Source: Chloroflexota bacterium (GTDB lineage: Bacteria > Chloroflexota > Dehalococcoidia > Lucifugimonadales > Lucifugimonadaceae). Taken from it: DNA of 64,000 nucleotides. Where the stretch lies: positions 90,419 to 154,418 of the forward strand of contig JAJCYY010000013.1 of NCBI GenBank assembly GCA_029262735.1, written 5' to 3'. Position numbers and translations under genes: made by a program. The notes beneath the pieces are model-generated. The model searched no databases, had not been told where the DNA came from, and was given only the letters and a program-made list of their open reading frames with translations. Positions 22,785 to 32,997 of this stretch are shown piece after piece. Positions within the stretch are counted from its first letter, which is position 1. Every line of letters starts with the position of its first letter.

Positions 22785-25466
22785 TCAGCTCGGTCGGTCG
22801 TCCAGGTCACTCTTCGATCGTGCTTGCAGCCCGTAAAGGGCGTTTATCGCATCGAGCGGAGTCATCTCATCTATCTTCATCTTCCGCAACTCTTGCACCA
22901 CCTCAGGATCTTCTGCGAAGAGTGGCAGCTGCGGAGCCGGAGGTTTATTATCGGGCACACTGGATGAACCGGTCTTTGATCCGGTCTCAAGCTTCTCCAG
23001 CAAGTCCCACGCCCGCGCCACGACCGGCTGCGGCATCCCCGCCAGGCGCGCTACGTGGACGCCGTAGCTGCGGTCGGCTCCTCCCGGCACTATCCGGCGC
23101 AGGAACACGACTTCATTTCCATCTTCTGAGACCGCCACTCGGAAGTTGGCTGCACGCGGCAGCTCGTCCGCAAGAGCCGTCATCTCGTGGTAGTGAGTTG
23201 CGAATAGCGTCTTGCAGCCGAGCTTCGGGTCGTTGTGTACATGCTCCGCCACTGCGCGTGCGATCGCCAGGCCATCATATGTGCTCGTGCCGCGGCCGAT
23301 CTCGTCCAGCACTGCAAGCGACCTGCGTGTGGCCTGGTTCAATATCGTCGCCGTCTCGACCATTTCGACCATGAAGGTCGATTGACCGCCAACGATGTCA
23401 TCGCTCAGGCCAGCGCGGGTGAAGATTCGGTCCACGATACCGAATCGGGCTTCGGCGGCAGGCACGAACGACCCGGTCTGCGCCAGCAGTGCGAGGACAG
23501 CCACCTGCCGGATGAAGGTCGACTTACCGGACATGTTCGGCCCGGTGATGATCGCCACCTGCGTGCCGCTCGACGAGAGGTCGACGTTGTTGGGCACGAA
23601 CCTACCGGGTCCGAGCGCCGCTTCAACGACCGGATGCCTGCCATCCTTCACGGCGATCACGTCGCTCTTGTCAACGATCGGCCTGACCCAGCCGTTCCTC
23701 GCCGCCGTCTCCGCCATGCTGGTCACTGAATCGAGCCATGCGACCGCCGATGCTGCCGCCATTATTTTTTCACCGTGTGCGGCAAGCTCACCGCAGACAC
23801 GTCTGAAAATCGAACGCTCAAGCTCCTCGATCTGCTCGCTGGCTCCGAGGATCTTCGACTCCAACTCCTTCAAATCCGGGGTGATAAACCGTTCGCCACC
23901 CGTTAACGTCTGCCTTCGTTCGAACTCCTCCGGCACAAGCTCCAGGTTGGGCCGTGAGACCTCAATGTAGTAGCCGAAAACGCGGTTGTAGCCGATTTTT
24001 AGCGACTTGATGCCGGTCTTTTCCCGGGCATCGGATTCGATTGCCGCAATCGCCCCTCGAGCATCCCGAGTCAGCTCCCTGAGCCCATCCAGTGCTGCAT
24101 CGAAACCGGCTCGGACTGCGGTGCCGTCACCGGCGGTGACCGGTGCGTCATCATCAACCGCAACCTCGATCAAGGCCGCAGCCTCATCACAAGGTTTCAG
24201 TCCGGCCAACGGCGTTGACATCAGGCCGTTTGAAGGCTTGCCGACGATTTCGATAAGGCGAGGGATGCGTTCGAGCGAGCGCCCCATCGACTTAATATCC
24301 CTGGGTGTTGCGGTGAAGGTCCTTGCACGATTCAATAGCCGCTCAAGGTCGGCAAATCCCCGCAGCACGTCTCGGACCTGATCTCTCCTCATCGAGTCGG
24401 CTACGAATCCCGCTACTACGTCCTGGCGATGCTTGATCGCTTCGATGTCCATCAGCGGTCTCGCCAGCCAGCCTCGCAGCATCCTCGCACCGGGGCCGGT
24501 TCGTGTGCTGTCCAGGGTGCTCAGCAACGTAGGCGAATCACTTTGCAGGGCACTGGCAGAGCTTGAGGCAGACTCAAGAACCTCGAGGTCCCGCAACGCC
24601 CGCCGGTCAAGCTGCATGTAGTCCAGGTGGCTTACCGTTCTGAGCGTGGTGACCTGGGGCATCGCACCCAGCTGTGTGCCGCCCAGGTAGTCGACGACCG
24701 CACCCGCTGCCAGAGCCGCTACAGAGGAGTCAGAGCAGCCGAACGCCTCAAGCGACTGCACTCCGAAGTGGCGCATCAGCATGCCCTGAGCCAGTTCCGC
24801 GTCAATGCGTGACTCATCAATATCTCGAATTACGGTGTTCTGGCTAAGGGACTGATCCGGATCCTGGCCGAGCGCACCGCGCACCGATTCGTCGACCAGC
24901 AACTCGGATGGCGCAATGCGCTCAATCTCCCTGTCGAGCGCGGCGACGGGAAGCTCAGATGTCACGAATTCACTGGTGGAGATGTCAATGTACGCAAGGC
25001 CCGCCATCCTGCCGTCGCTGACCGCGGCAGCAAGGTAGTTGTTGCGGTTGTTTGACAGTAGTCCGGGCTCCAGAACGGTGCCCGGCGTGACCACTCGCAC
25101 GACAGCGCGGTCAACTATGCCTTTCGTAGCGGCCGGATCAGAAACCTGTTCGGCAATTGCAATCTTCAGCCCGGACTTCACCAGCTTCGGAAGGTAGGCG
25201 TTGAGGGCGTGATGCGGTATCCCGGCAAGGGCGGATTTTGCACCTCCGCCAACATCACGAGAGGTGAGAGCGATATCCAGGATCTCCGCCATCTTCTCGG
25301 CGTCTTCATCAAACGTCTCGTAGAAATCGCCCATGCGAAAGAGCAGCAACGAGTCGGAGTACTGCTGCTTGAACTCGAGATACTGTTTTCGGCCTGGCGA
25401 GAGGCGGCCTTTTTTCTTCCGGGCTTTGTTTCGCGCCGGGACCGATGATCCGCTGACACTGGTCAT
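22785..25466 (-). CDS. mutS: DNA mismatch repair protein MutS
   Basis: MutS recognises mismatches and small loops. The 893-residue protein has all domains: mismatch-binding domain I with LLLFRMGDFYETFDEDA (the F-x-E motif) near residue 42, connector, levers, clamp, and the ABC ATPase with Walker A GPNMSGKSTFIRQVA, the signature STFMVEM and LAVLDEIGRGTSTYDGLA. A C-terminal tail (EMTPLDAINALYGLQ) is typical of MutS1. On the minus strand TAGAAT ends 6 nt before the ATG and there is no Shine-Dalgarno, so the mRNA is probably leaderless. No mutL is seen next to it. Confidence 0.97.
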   Translation of the reverse strand: MTSVSGSSVPARNKARKKKGRLSPGRKQYLEFKQQYSDSLLLFRMGDFYETFDEDAEKMAEILDIALTSRDVGGGAKSALAGIPHHALNAYLPKLVKSGLKIAIAEQVSDPAATKGIVDRAVVRVVTPGTVLEPGLLSNNRNNYLAAAVSDGRMAGLAYIDISTSEFVTSELPVAALDREIERIAPSELLVDESVRGALGQDPDQSLSQNTVIRDIDESRIDAELAQGMLMRHFGVQSLEAFGCSDSSVAALAAGAVVDYLGGTQLGAMPQVTTLRTVSHLDYMQLDRRALRDLEVLESASSSASALQSDSPTLLSTLDSTRTGPGARMLRGWLARPLMDIEAIKHRQDVVAGFVADSMRRDQVRDVLRGFADLERLLNRARTFTATPRDIKSMGRSLERIPRLIEIVGKPSNGLMSTPLAGLKPCDEAAALIEVAVDDDAPVTAGDGTAVRAGFDAALDGLRELTRDARGAIAAIESDAREKTGIKSLKIGYNRVFGYYIEVSRPNLELVPEEFERRQTLTGGERFITPDLKELESKILGASEQIEELERSIFRRVCGELAAHGEKIMAAASAVAWLDSVTSMAETAARNGWVRPIVDKSDVIAVKDGRHPVVEAALGPGRFVPNNVDLSSSGTQVAIITGPNMSGKSTFIRQVAVLALLAQTGSFVPAAEARFGIVDRIFTRAGLSDDIVGGQSTFMVEMVETATILNQATRRSLAVLDEIGRGTSTYDGLAIARAVAEHVHNDPKLGCKTLFATHYHEMTALADELPRAANFRVAVSEDGNEVVFLRRIVPGGADRSYGVHVARLAGMPQPVVARAWDLLEKLETGSKTGSSSVPDNKPPAPQLPLFAEDPEVVQELRKMKIDEMTPLDAINALYGLQARSKSDLDDRPS

Positions 25467-25556
25467 GGCGAGATTCTAGCCGCAGATGTGGCTGTTGCGC
25501 GGCGAGGTCAGTCCCGCTCTACACCGAATCGACGTCCTGTCGCCGCTGCCTACAGA

Positions 25557-26519
25557 CTAGTAGCGGATGGTTGCTGTATCGGTTGCCGACCAGCGCAGCA
25601 GATCGATCTTGCTGCCCGTAGGGACCTCAAATGCCATGAATCCCTCAAGCCGTTGACTTTCTCCAAGCACGAAGTCTCCCCACAGCGGCAGAGTCAGCAC
25701 ATTCAGGCGGGGGTCGAGCTCTGCACCCTCGGCAGGCCACTGCACCCGTTCAAATATGTCAATCGGCCTGGCCGAGATCCCGTCCTCGGTTGTCACCTCA
25801 ACGGAGTCTGTATCGATGGCAAGGCTAACCACGCCGGAAGTCTGGTTATCGATTGTCAGATCAACGTATGCGATTTCAGTCCCTTCGCCTTCAGGGACGA
25901 TAATCCATTTCCTCGGGGTACCTGCCGTATCGACAGAATCGTAGGTCAGATACGGGTCTATTCTCGGCTCAGTGGAGCGAACCCAGATAGTGCGGCCTGC
26001 TACGAACTTAGTGTCAATCTTTTCTTCGACGAAGACGATCAACGGGACGATAACGGCCGCCGCGATAACCGAAAGCGTTGCGAGGCCGACCAACACCCAG
26101 GGCATGGACTCTTTTGGAACCCTGATCTGACGCCGAGCCTGGATCACGCCGTCGGCGTCTACGTCGAGGTATTCCGAGCCTGATTTGCCTTTGAACTTTG
26201 TGGTTGGTCGATAGTCAAGAACGATGCGAGTGATCTCGTCGCTCATGGCCGCGGCGCTAACGACGGTGTGATCAATATCGACGTTGCGGAGCTTGGGACC
26301 GTAGTCGTACTTGTTTTCACCCGCGTAAGTGATCGCCGCCTGCACTTGGTTCGGGAAATTCTTCCAGGCTTCGTCCTCGGAAATCTTCGATTCAGACGCC
26401 TGCGGCGCCTCAATCTGCTCATCGGCCTCAGGTTCTTCCGCAGGCTCGGATGTCGGGATTGGTGGGTTGCTGCTTTGAGCCCCGCCGGGCACTCCCGATT
26501 TTGTCTGCTCGTCCGTCAA
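25557..26519 (-). CDS. Single-pass membrane protein of unknown function
   Basis: The product (about 320 residues) starts with an acidic, Pro/Glu/Ala-rich segment (to about residue 50), followed by a cytosolic domain. One membrane helix lies near 146-168 (WVLVGLATLSVIAAAVIVPLIVFV), and a C-terminal extracytoplasmic beta-rich domain contains VDLTIDNQTSGVVSLAIDTDSVEVTTEDG, reminiscent of DUF4352-type domains. I place the start at TTG 26519, with GGAG 5 nt upstream; a TTG at 26525 is also in frame. It stands alone between mutS and the cysteine desulfurase gene. I do not recognise a specific family. Confidence 0.65.
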   Translation of the reverse strand: MTDEQTKSGVPGGAQSSNPPIPTSEPAEEPEADEQIEAPQASESKISEDEAWKNFPNQVQAAITYAGENKYDYGPKLRNVDIDHTVVSAAAMSDEITRIVLDYRPTTKFKGKSGSEYLDVDADGVIQARRQIRVPKESMPWVLVGLATLSVIAAAVIVPLIVFVEEKIDTKFVAGRTIWVRSTEPRIDPYLTYDSVDTAGTPRKWIIVPEGEGTEIAYVDLTIDNQTSGVVSLAIDTDSVEVTTEDGISARPIDIFERVQWPAEGAELDPRLNVLTLPLWGDFVLGESQRLEGFMAFEVPTGSKIDLLRWSATDTATIRY

Positions 26520-26757
26520 ATGCAACTCCGTACTCAGTGGTTCGGCCCCGGTTCGGGTCAGCCGACCGTTAATTTTACTCTTGCACTCACAAGCCGTTCA
26601 GCGTCAGCAGGTCATTTCAATTGTTCGACTCGCGCGCCTGATTTGGATTCATCCAATAGAAAAAGATACCGCATTTTTCTCACAGGATCAGAAGGGTCGG
26701 ATCGACAACGACTGATTGTACTCGTGCCATGCGGTTAAATTCACCCCTGCAGCAGGC

Positions 26758-27924
26758 TCACATCGCGCGCAATCTGGCCACGATCTCAGGAATGGCAGAA
26801 ACTACCTGTTGAGATTCGGACTCTGTCGACTCCCTTCCCAGTGAAAGCCTGACCGAGCTGACCGCCATCTCTTCCGAGAGCCCCATTGCCATCAACACAT
26901 GGGAAGGTTCCACAGAAGCGGAGCTGCACGCGGACCCCGATGAGGCTGCGATGGACTTGAAGTCCAGTCCCAGGAGAACCGGCTCTCCCTGTACGCCTGG
27001 GAACGACAGGTTGGTGATATTTGGGAGCCGGTGATTCCTGTCTCCGTTGATTTTTGTATCTGGCATCCGCCCCTGAATGCTGGACTCGATCATGTCTCGA
27101 AGCCTGCCGGTGCGCGTTACGAACTCCTCACGTTCTGTCTCGGCAAGTTCGAGGGCGGCCCCCATTGCGACGATGTATGGAACGTTTTCGGTCCCTGATC
27201 TGCGCTGCCGCTCCTGTCCACCGCCGCTCAGAAGCGGTTCCAGTGGCGTGCCGCGCCTGACAAACAGCACGCCCACACCCTTCGGTGCATAGATCTTGTG
27301 GCCGGTGAGGGAGAGCAGGTCGACGCCCAGGGTTTTCGTATCCAGCGGCAGCTTTCCCGCTGCCTGTGCAGCATCTGAATGAACCTTTACATCTCCACCG
27401 AGTTCGTTTGACCTCGCTTTCACCAGCCGGGAGATAAGTTCGATGTCTTGAACCGTTCCGACCTCGTTATTTGCCAGCATTACGCTGACCAGAATCGTGT
27501 CTTTTCTGACCGCAGCGGCAGCAGCCGCTGCGTCTACCCGGCCGCCATCGTCTACTGGCAGCACGGTCACATCGAATCCATCGCTTTCAAGCTGCTCAAG
27601 CGGGTGCAGCACCGAATGATGCTCTATCGCAGACGTGATGATGTGGCGTCCTCGATCTCGTAACGCGCTGGCAACGCCCTTGAGTGCGGTGTTATTAGAC
27701 TCGGTCCCGTTGCCGGTAAATACCACTTCGCTCGTGCGGCAGTTAAGTACAGCAGCGACTCGCTCACGAGCTTCAGCCACGCCGTCACGCGCCTCCTGTG
27801 CTAGACCGTAGAGGCTCGAAGGATTGCCGTATCGCTCGGCGAAGTACGGCTGCATCGCGTCCAACACCTCCGGCCTCACCGGAGTGGTTGCAGCGTGGTC
27901 GAGGTAGATCACCTGTTGGTCCAT
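26758..27924 (-). CDS. Cysteine desulfurase (NifS/IscS family)
   Basis: This PLP enzyme takes sulfur from cysteine for Fe-S clusters and tRNA thiolation. The 388-residue protein starts MDQQVIYLDHAATTPVRPEV and has TGNGTESNN and SAIEHHSVLHPLE. The PLP lysine is in LTGHKIYAPKGVG, then comes RRSGTENVP, and the active-site Cys loop is AASSGSACSSASVEPSHVL. Length and loop suit the group I (IscS/NifS) type. No iscU or sufU is adjacent. It could supply MnmA at 9 kb, and could also serve selenium delivery, but neither can be shown. Confidence 0.93.
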   Translation of the reverse strand: MDQQVIYLDHAATTPVRPEVLDAMQPYFAERYGNPSSLYGLAQEARDGVAEARERVAAVLNCRTSEVVFTGNGTESNNTALKGVASALRDRGRHIITSAIEHHSVLHPLEQLESDGFDVTVLPVDDGGRVDAAAAAAAVRKDTILVSVMLANNEVGTVQDIELISRLVKARSNELGGDVKVHSDAAQAAGKLPLDTKTLGVDLLSLTGHKIYAPKGVGVLFVRRGTPLEPLLSGGGQERQRRSGTENVPYIVAMGAALELAETEREEFVTRTGRLRDMIESSIQGRMPDTKINGDRNHRLPNITNLSFPGVQGEPVLLGLDFKSIAASSGSACSSASVEPSHVLMAMGLSEEMAVSSVRLSLGRESTESESQQVVSAIPEIVARLRAM

Positions 27925-28210
27925 GGTGTCGCTTCTAGAATTTTGGGAGATCGGATCGGCACCTCGATACAATCGTACTCTTGCTCGACGCCGCAGCTAT
28001 GCCCAACGCGGTTCGCCTCAGAGGCGTCTCAGGACTGCTGACACTGAATGCAAGTCTCCGTTACACTTGCGTCCTTGTGCGGCGTTAAATCCGCTACGCC
28101 ACATTCCGGCGTATCCAGTCTTCGCAAGACCGAATCGCAGAACCGAGCGGTCAGCGCACGACTGAGCGTCGGGACAATCGATGATAACGGTCCGGTGGAG
28201 GGATCCAGAA

Positions 28211-29182
28211 TTGATCAAGCTTGAGCACATGTCGAAGAACTTCGGCCCTTACCCGGCCGTGATCGATGTGTCGTTCGAGGTGTTGAAGGGCGAGATCGTC
28301 GGGTTCCTGGGGCCGAACGGCGCAGGCAAGACGACCACAATGCGCGTTCTCACCGGCTTTACACCACCCTCCGAAGGTACCGTGACAGTCGCCGGTTACA
28401 ACATCGAATCTCACTCACTGGACGTCCGACGTCACATTGGATATCTGCCCGAGTCTGTCCCCCTTTACCTGGACATGACCGTCACGGACTACCTTCACTA
28501 CATGGGCCGCATCCGCGGCATGAACAGCAAGTGGATCAATGAGCGGCTTCCGCAGGTGATAGAAGTCGTGCGGCTCGGTGACTATCGCAACACACTGGTC
28601 GGGCGATTGTCCAAGGGGTATCGGCAGCGGACAGGCATTGCCCAGGCGATAATGCATGAGCCTGATGTTCTGATCATGGATGAGCCGACTATCGGAATTG
28701 ACCCGATACAGGTGGTTGAGACGCGGCAGCTCATCAGCGACCTCGGCTCCGATCACACGCTGTTACTCAGTTCCCACATCCTTCCCGAAGTGAGCATGAT
28801 CTGTAAACGGGTACTGGTGATTAACGATGGCCGCATCGTCGCTGACGATAAACCTTCCGCGCTGTCGTCACGCCTTCTACACGCCGAGCGCATTGAGCTC
28901 GGCGTGAAAAACACCGAGCCTCGAGAAGTCATTAACGCTCTGCGCGGCCTGGATATGATCGTCGATGCCCGAACTGACAACCGGGCCGAACAGCAGCAGC
29001 GTGCCGAGGCAGAAAACCGGCTCGCTCTGTTGGTCGACGCACGTCCGAACGCCGGCGCGTCCGAAGCCATTGCGCGGACCGTTGTTGACAGCGGCTGGGG
29101 GCTTACCAACCTGAACCCACTACCGCTGACCCTGGAAGAGATATTCCTCCAGTTAACGACGGAAGAGGAGATTGAAAGCTAG
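28211..29182 (+). CDS. ABC transporter ATP-binding protein (GldA-like)
   Basis: The 323-residue ATPase has Walker A GPNGAGKTTT, Q-loop region YLPESVPLY, a signature written as LSKGYRQRTGIA, Walker B VLIMDEPTIGIDP and an H-loop SSHIL. A C-terminal extension of about 90 residues follows. The start is placed at TTG 28211 because GGAGGG lies about 9 nt upstream and residues further up do not fit. It leads a four-gene unit with almost no gaps (permease, GldG-like protein, DUF4340 protein), the layout of the Gld-type ABC-2 systems first tied to gliding motility. Confidence 0.88.
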   Translation: MIKLEHMSKNFGPYPAVIDVSFEVLKGEIVGFLGPNGAGKTTTMRVLTGFTPPSEGTVTVAGYNIESHSLDVRRHIGYLPESVPLYLDMTVTDYLHYMGRIRGMNSKWINERLPQVIEVVRLGDYRNTLVGRLSKGYRQRTGIAQAIMHEPDVLIMDEPTIGIDPIQVVETRQLISDLGSDHTLLLSSHILPEVSMICKRVLVINDGRIVADDKPSALSSRLLHAERIELGVKNTEPREVINALRGLDMIVDARTDNRAEQQQRAEAENRLALLVDARPNAGASEAIARTVVDSGWGLTNLNPLPLTLEEIFLQLTTEEEIES

Positions 29183-29184
29183 GC

Positions 29185-29949
29185 GTGCTTACTAATATCG
29201 GAGTGATCGCGGGCAAAGAGATCCGCACATACTTTGCGTCCCCGATGGCATACGTCGTCGCGGCCGCCTTCCTGGCCATCACCGGATTCTTCTTCGTGGC
29301 TTCTGTCGACGATTTCTTTTCAGAGGCCACTATTCGCGGCTTCCTGGCAGGGGCTGTGTTTTTCATGATCTTCATGTCACCTGCGCTGACCATGAGGCTG
29401 ATCGCAGAGGAACAAAAGCTGGGTACTCTTGAGCTTCTCTTTACATCGCCGGTCAGAGAGGCTGAAGTAGTTCTCGGCAAGTACATCTCAGCCTTCGTCA
29501 TTCTCATCGTGATGTTTGCACTCTCGCTGTTCTTCGTCCTGCTGCTCTACATCTACGGCGAACCGGACAGCGGACCGATAGCCAGCGGATACCTCGGCCT
29601 GATCCTCTACGGTGGAGCGACTCTGTCGGTCGGACTCTTTGCATCGGCCCTTAGCTCAAACCAGATCGTCGGTCTGGTTGTCGGCGCCGGAATACTGACC
29701 GGACTGACAGTTGTCGACTTCATCTCTGAGCGAGTGTCCGGCACAGCCCAGGAAGTGTTGAACGGCTTCCAGCTAGGAGCGTCATTCTCGGTGTTCGACC
29801 TCGACAGCTTCGGAGTTGCGCAGGGTGGACACTTCGCTGACTTCGCCCGCGGAATCATCTCTCTTGGCGACATCGCATACTATCTTTCACTGACCGGAGT
29901 CTTCCTGATTCTCACCGTCGTAGTACTTGAAGCAAGAAGGCTTCGCTGA
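29185..29949 (+). CDS. ABC-2 type permease (GldF-like)
   Basis: The 254-residue protein has six predicted membrane helices, opening with IAGKEIRTYFASPMAYVVAAAFLAITGFFF, which is typical of the GldF/NosY-like permeases. It also contains SPALTMRLIAEEQKLGTLELLFTSPV, the common ABC-2 coupling region. It starts at GTG 29185, 2 bp after the ATPase stop. With the ATPase it would form the exporter core; the substrate is unknown. Confidence 0.88.
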   Translation: MLTNIGVIAGKEIRTYFASPMAYVVAAAFLAITGFFFVASVDDFFSEATIRGFLAGAVFFMIFMSPALTMRLIAEEQKLGTLELLFTSPVREAEVVLGKYISAFVILIVMFALSLFFVLLLYIYGEPDSGPIASGYLGLILYGGATLSVGLFASALSSNQIVGLVVGAGILTGLTVVDFISERVSGTAQEVLNGFQLGASFSVFDLDSFGVAQGGHFADFARGIISLGDIAYYLSLTGVFLILTVVVLEARRLR

Positions 29950-29955
29950 ACAACA

Positions 29956-31722
29956 ATGTCTACATCGAACGAACCGCCAACTAACAGGCCGCGGCCTGAT
30001 GAAGTCCGCCCCACCGCCAGCGGCCTCTACGACCGCCTGCGGGAAAACGCCTCGTCTGTGCGCCAGTCATTCACCCTCGCAGGTGTTGGCGCGGTGGCGC
30101 TTGGCGGCATTATCTGGATCTTCATCCGAGACCTGTCGGACGCCGCGCTAATAGTTGTTCTTGCCGGAGCGATACTGCTGCTCATCGCCGGAGCGATCTC
30201 ATGGAGATCGGTGCGGAAGGTGATCTTCGGCCGGGGCGGAAAGTACGGTCTCAACTCCGTTTCAGTCCTCATCGTGGCATTCGGAATTGGCGCAACGGTC
30301 AACTATGTGCTCTTCTGGGCCGACGGGCGGCCCGATCCACCGGGATTCCTTCGAGTGGACACGACTTTCACAAAGCAGTTTCTGCTTGAGGAAAAGGTCC
30401 AGGTCACTCTTGAAAATCTGAGGGAGCCTGTTCGCATTACCGCTTTCTTCCCAACGGACACGCCACAGGAGCGTGCAGCATGGTTGGAAACTCAGGACAC
30501 ACTTTCCGAGTTCAAGCGAAGATCAACGGTGTTCCCGCTCGAGTTCAGGCAGATTGATCCTGAACTCGACCCTAATGAGGCCTCCAGATTGGGAGTGACA
30601 TCCTTCCCGGTGCTCGTCGTCGAAGGTCTTGAGTCGCAGCGCCGCGAGATTGTGCGGCCTTCAGTTGCCGGTAATGCTGACACGCTGACTTCGTTTAGCG
30701 AGCAGGATCTCGTCACTGGATTGCTGGTTGTCAACCAGATTGAGCAGAAACAGGTGATGTTCATTTCGGGGCATTCGGAACGTGACATCACGAACCGCAC
30801 CGACCTCGACGGTTTCGGGCTGGCGCTCGACGCACTGGGACGCGAAAACTACGCCATTTCGAGCGCAACGCTGCAGGAACTCGGCTCGCTCATCGTCAAC
30901 GGTGACCCTTCGCTGATGCCTGCTGTAATCATATTCGCCGACCCGACACAGGATATGGGCGAGACTGAAAGTCAGATTCTCAGGAGCTACACAAACAGTG
31001 GTGGCTCCGTGCTGCTGATGTTCGAACCTGACACGACGCCAGATACTTTCCTGGCGTACCTCTCGCGCTACGGAGTAGCTGTCGGCGTGGGTGAAGTCGT
31101 TGACACAGCGAGTTTTATTCCACCGAACCCGATGTTCCTGCAGATAAAGCGCACGAACCAGCAGTTTCCGCCACACGAGATCAGCCCTCAGTTTGACGTG
31201 CTCTACCTGCCGGGATCGACATACCTGGCAACAACTATCGATCCGATAACCATTCCAATCGAATCAGGCACTCCGTACGTACAGCACCGAGTGCTCGCCA
31301 CCTCGACGCTGGCCAGCTGGGCTGAGACCTCTCTCGACGGCCAGATCGGTTTCGACCAGGATTCAGCAGATCGGCCAGGACCACTTCCGATCGCAATAAC
31401 CGTCGAGGCAATTTCGGAACTACAGGGAAGACCAGTCGTAGAAGACGGTGAGTTCGTAGAGGCTAATATCGTCATCCTCGGGGACACGGACTTTGCGGCT
31501 AATGGAGCGTTCGCATCGGCTAAGAATGGCGATCTCTTTGTGAACTCTGTCAACTGGCTCGCCGAAGACTTTGAGTTGATCTCAATTCGCTCGAAGGTTT
31601 CGTCATTCCGGTTGTTGAACTTGACCACTCCAGAACGAGACTTCATACGGTGGAGCGGGTGGCTACTCATGCCTTCTCTCATTGGTCTCGCCGGAGTCTG
31701 GGTCTGGTGGCGAAGGCGGTAA
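29956..31722 (+). CDS. GldG-family ABC-associated membrane protein
   Basis: The 588-residue protein has two N-terminal membrane helices (about 36-75), a third near residue 100, a large extracytoplasmic region and a C-terminal helix (WLLMPSLIGLAGVWVWWRRR). The soluble part matches the GldG/DUF-type fold of ABC-associated proteins, with an early VDTTFTKQFLLEEKVQVTLENL strand and LPEFR-like motifs (PLEFRQIDPE). It ends just 3 bp before the DUF4340 gene. It probably acts as an accessory or substrate-presenting subunit of the exporter. Confidence 0.82.
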   Translation: MSTSNEPPTNRPRPDEVRPTASGLYDRLRENASSVRQSFTLAGVGAVALGGIIWIFIRDLSDAALIVVLAGAILLLIAGAISWRSVRKVIFGRGGKYGLNSVSVLIVAFGIGATVNYVLFWADGRPDPPGFLRVDTTFTKQFLLEEKVQVTLENLREPVRITAFFPTDTPQERAAWLETQDTLSEFKRRSTVFPLEFRQIDPELDPNEASRLGVTSFPVLVVEGLESQRREIVRPSVAGNADTLTSFSEQDLVTGLLVVNQIEQKQVMFISGHSERDITNRTDLDGFGLALDALGRENYAISSATLQELGSLIVNGDPSLMPAVIIFADPTQDMGETESQILRSYTNSGGSVLLMFEPDTTPDTFLAYLSRYGVAVGVGEVVDTASFIPPNPMFLQIKRTNQQFPPHEISPQFDVLYLPGSTYLATTIDPITIPIESGTPYVQHRVLATSTLASWAETSLDGQIGFDQDSADRPGPLPIAITVEAISELQGRPVVEDGEFVEANIVILGDTDFAANGAFASAKNGDLFVNSVNWLAEDFELISIRSKVSSFRLLNLTTPERDFIRWSGWLLMPSLIGLAGVWVWWRRR

Positions 31723-31725
31723 AGA

Positions 31726-32751
31726 ATGAACCTTCGTGTAAGCCTGATTGTGCTAATAGTCGGATCATGGGTGGCCGTTGGTGCCGCTTGGATTGTCGAT
31801 TCCGGCATCGGCGAAGAAGATTCGACTCCACAACCGCCGTTCTTCTACAACGTCCCGGTTGAAGACATCCTTAACATCTCGCTTGAACACGAGGGAAACG
31901 TAGTCTCGTTCCATTTCCGAGAGAGCATCCGACGCTGGTACTTCGACGATACCGAAGAACTGGTCGAAATCCCTGCCGACCCCTTCCGGTTTGGCGGTAT
32001 CACAACGTTGCTCGGCGGCCCGCGTACAGCCCGCGTTCTGGAGGCCAACATCGTGGACCCGGCTCAGTATGGCCTGGACAACCCGGTGAGCCGCTACTCC
32101 ATCGGTCTTCGCAATGGTGATGAGCGAGTCCTGTTGATCGGGAATCCGACTGTCGACGGTGGAGCGACATATGCCCGGATCGAAGGCTTCCCACAGCTTG
32201 TTCTCGTCGATTCCAGCTGGAGCGGAGTGCTGGACAGGCTTGTCGATGAGCCGCCTGTTCCCGAGTGGCTATATATCTTGAACCCGGACGAGGCGCGCGA
32301 GATCCTGCTGTTTGAAGGCAACGAAGTCGTCAGAGGGTATGGGTTTGACCGGGACACCAACAATTTCTACCTCTGCGACATTCCCATACAGGATGAGCCA
32401 TGCACGGGCACGGTTCCGGTTGATGAGGGTGAGTTCCAGTCTGCGCTCGACCACATTGCTGCCCGCAAGATCAACGGCGCAGTTGCGCTTGGAGTATCGG
32501 ACGATTCCGACCTGACAATCTACGGAGCCGATCGTAATGCTCCATACATGGCCATCCGCACTGAGCGCCGGGATCCCCAGTCCAGCGTGACAGAGGTCAA
32601 CCGAGTAACCATGACGATCGGCGACACGACGCAGGACGGTGAGTTCCGCTTCGCTGTTGTGAACGAAACTTCCGATGTGATCCTGGTCGATCGCGTATGG
32701 GCGGATCAAGTCCTCGAACTCTTCGATGGCGAGCCGCTGACAGGACCGTAG
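31726..32751 (+). CDS. DUF4340 domain-containing protein
   Basis: The 341-residue protein begins with a signal anchor (LRVSLIVLIVGSWVAVGAAWIV). An outside domain of beta-rich repeats follows (EHEGNVVSFHFRES, EANIVDPAQYGLDNP, IGNPTVDGGATYARIEGF), which is the DUF4340 pattern. Such genes regularly follow GldG-like genes, as here. The function is unknown, and a sensor or periplasmic partner of the ABC system is a guess. The 246 bp that follow before cinA have no clear gene. Confidence 0.8.
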   Translation: MNLRVSLIVLIVGSWVAVGAAWIVDSGIGEEDSTPQPPFFYNVPVEDILNISLEHEGNVVSFHFRESIRRWYFDDTEELVEIPADPFRFGGITTLLGGPRTARVLEANIVDPAQYGLDNPVSRYSIGLRNGDERVLLIGNPTVDGGATYARIEGFPQLVLVDSSWSGVLDRLVDEPPVPEWLYILNPDEAREILLFEGNEVVRGYGFDRDTNNFYLCDIPIQDEPCTGTVPVDEGEFQSALDHIAARKINGAVALGVSDDSDLTIYGADRNAPYMAIRTERRDPQSSVTEVNRVTMTIGDTTQDGEFRFAVVNETSDVILVDRVWADQVLELFDGEPLTGP

Positions 32752-32997
32752 CCGGCCGCCCCGTTTTCTTAGACCAACTGTGCCGGTTCGGCGAGGTTGC
32801 CGTTCTGGTTCAGCCGCTTCGGCCGCCAGTTTGACGCGGGCTGTCCCCTGAGATCCGATTCGAGCGGCTAGACTATCCTTTCAACCCACAGAGACTGCCT
32901 GCATAGTTTTTCGCGCCTCGTAACATTGGCGACTATTCGGACGGCGAGCAACTTCCTGGTCTCCGCGTCAATCACCCTTCTCCGAACGGACAAAAAT

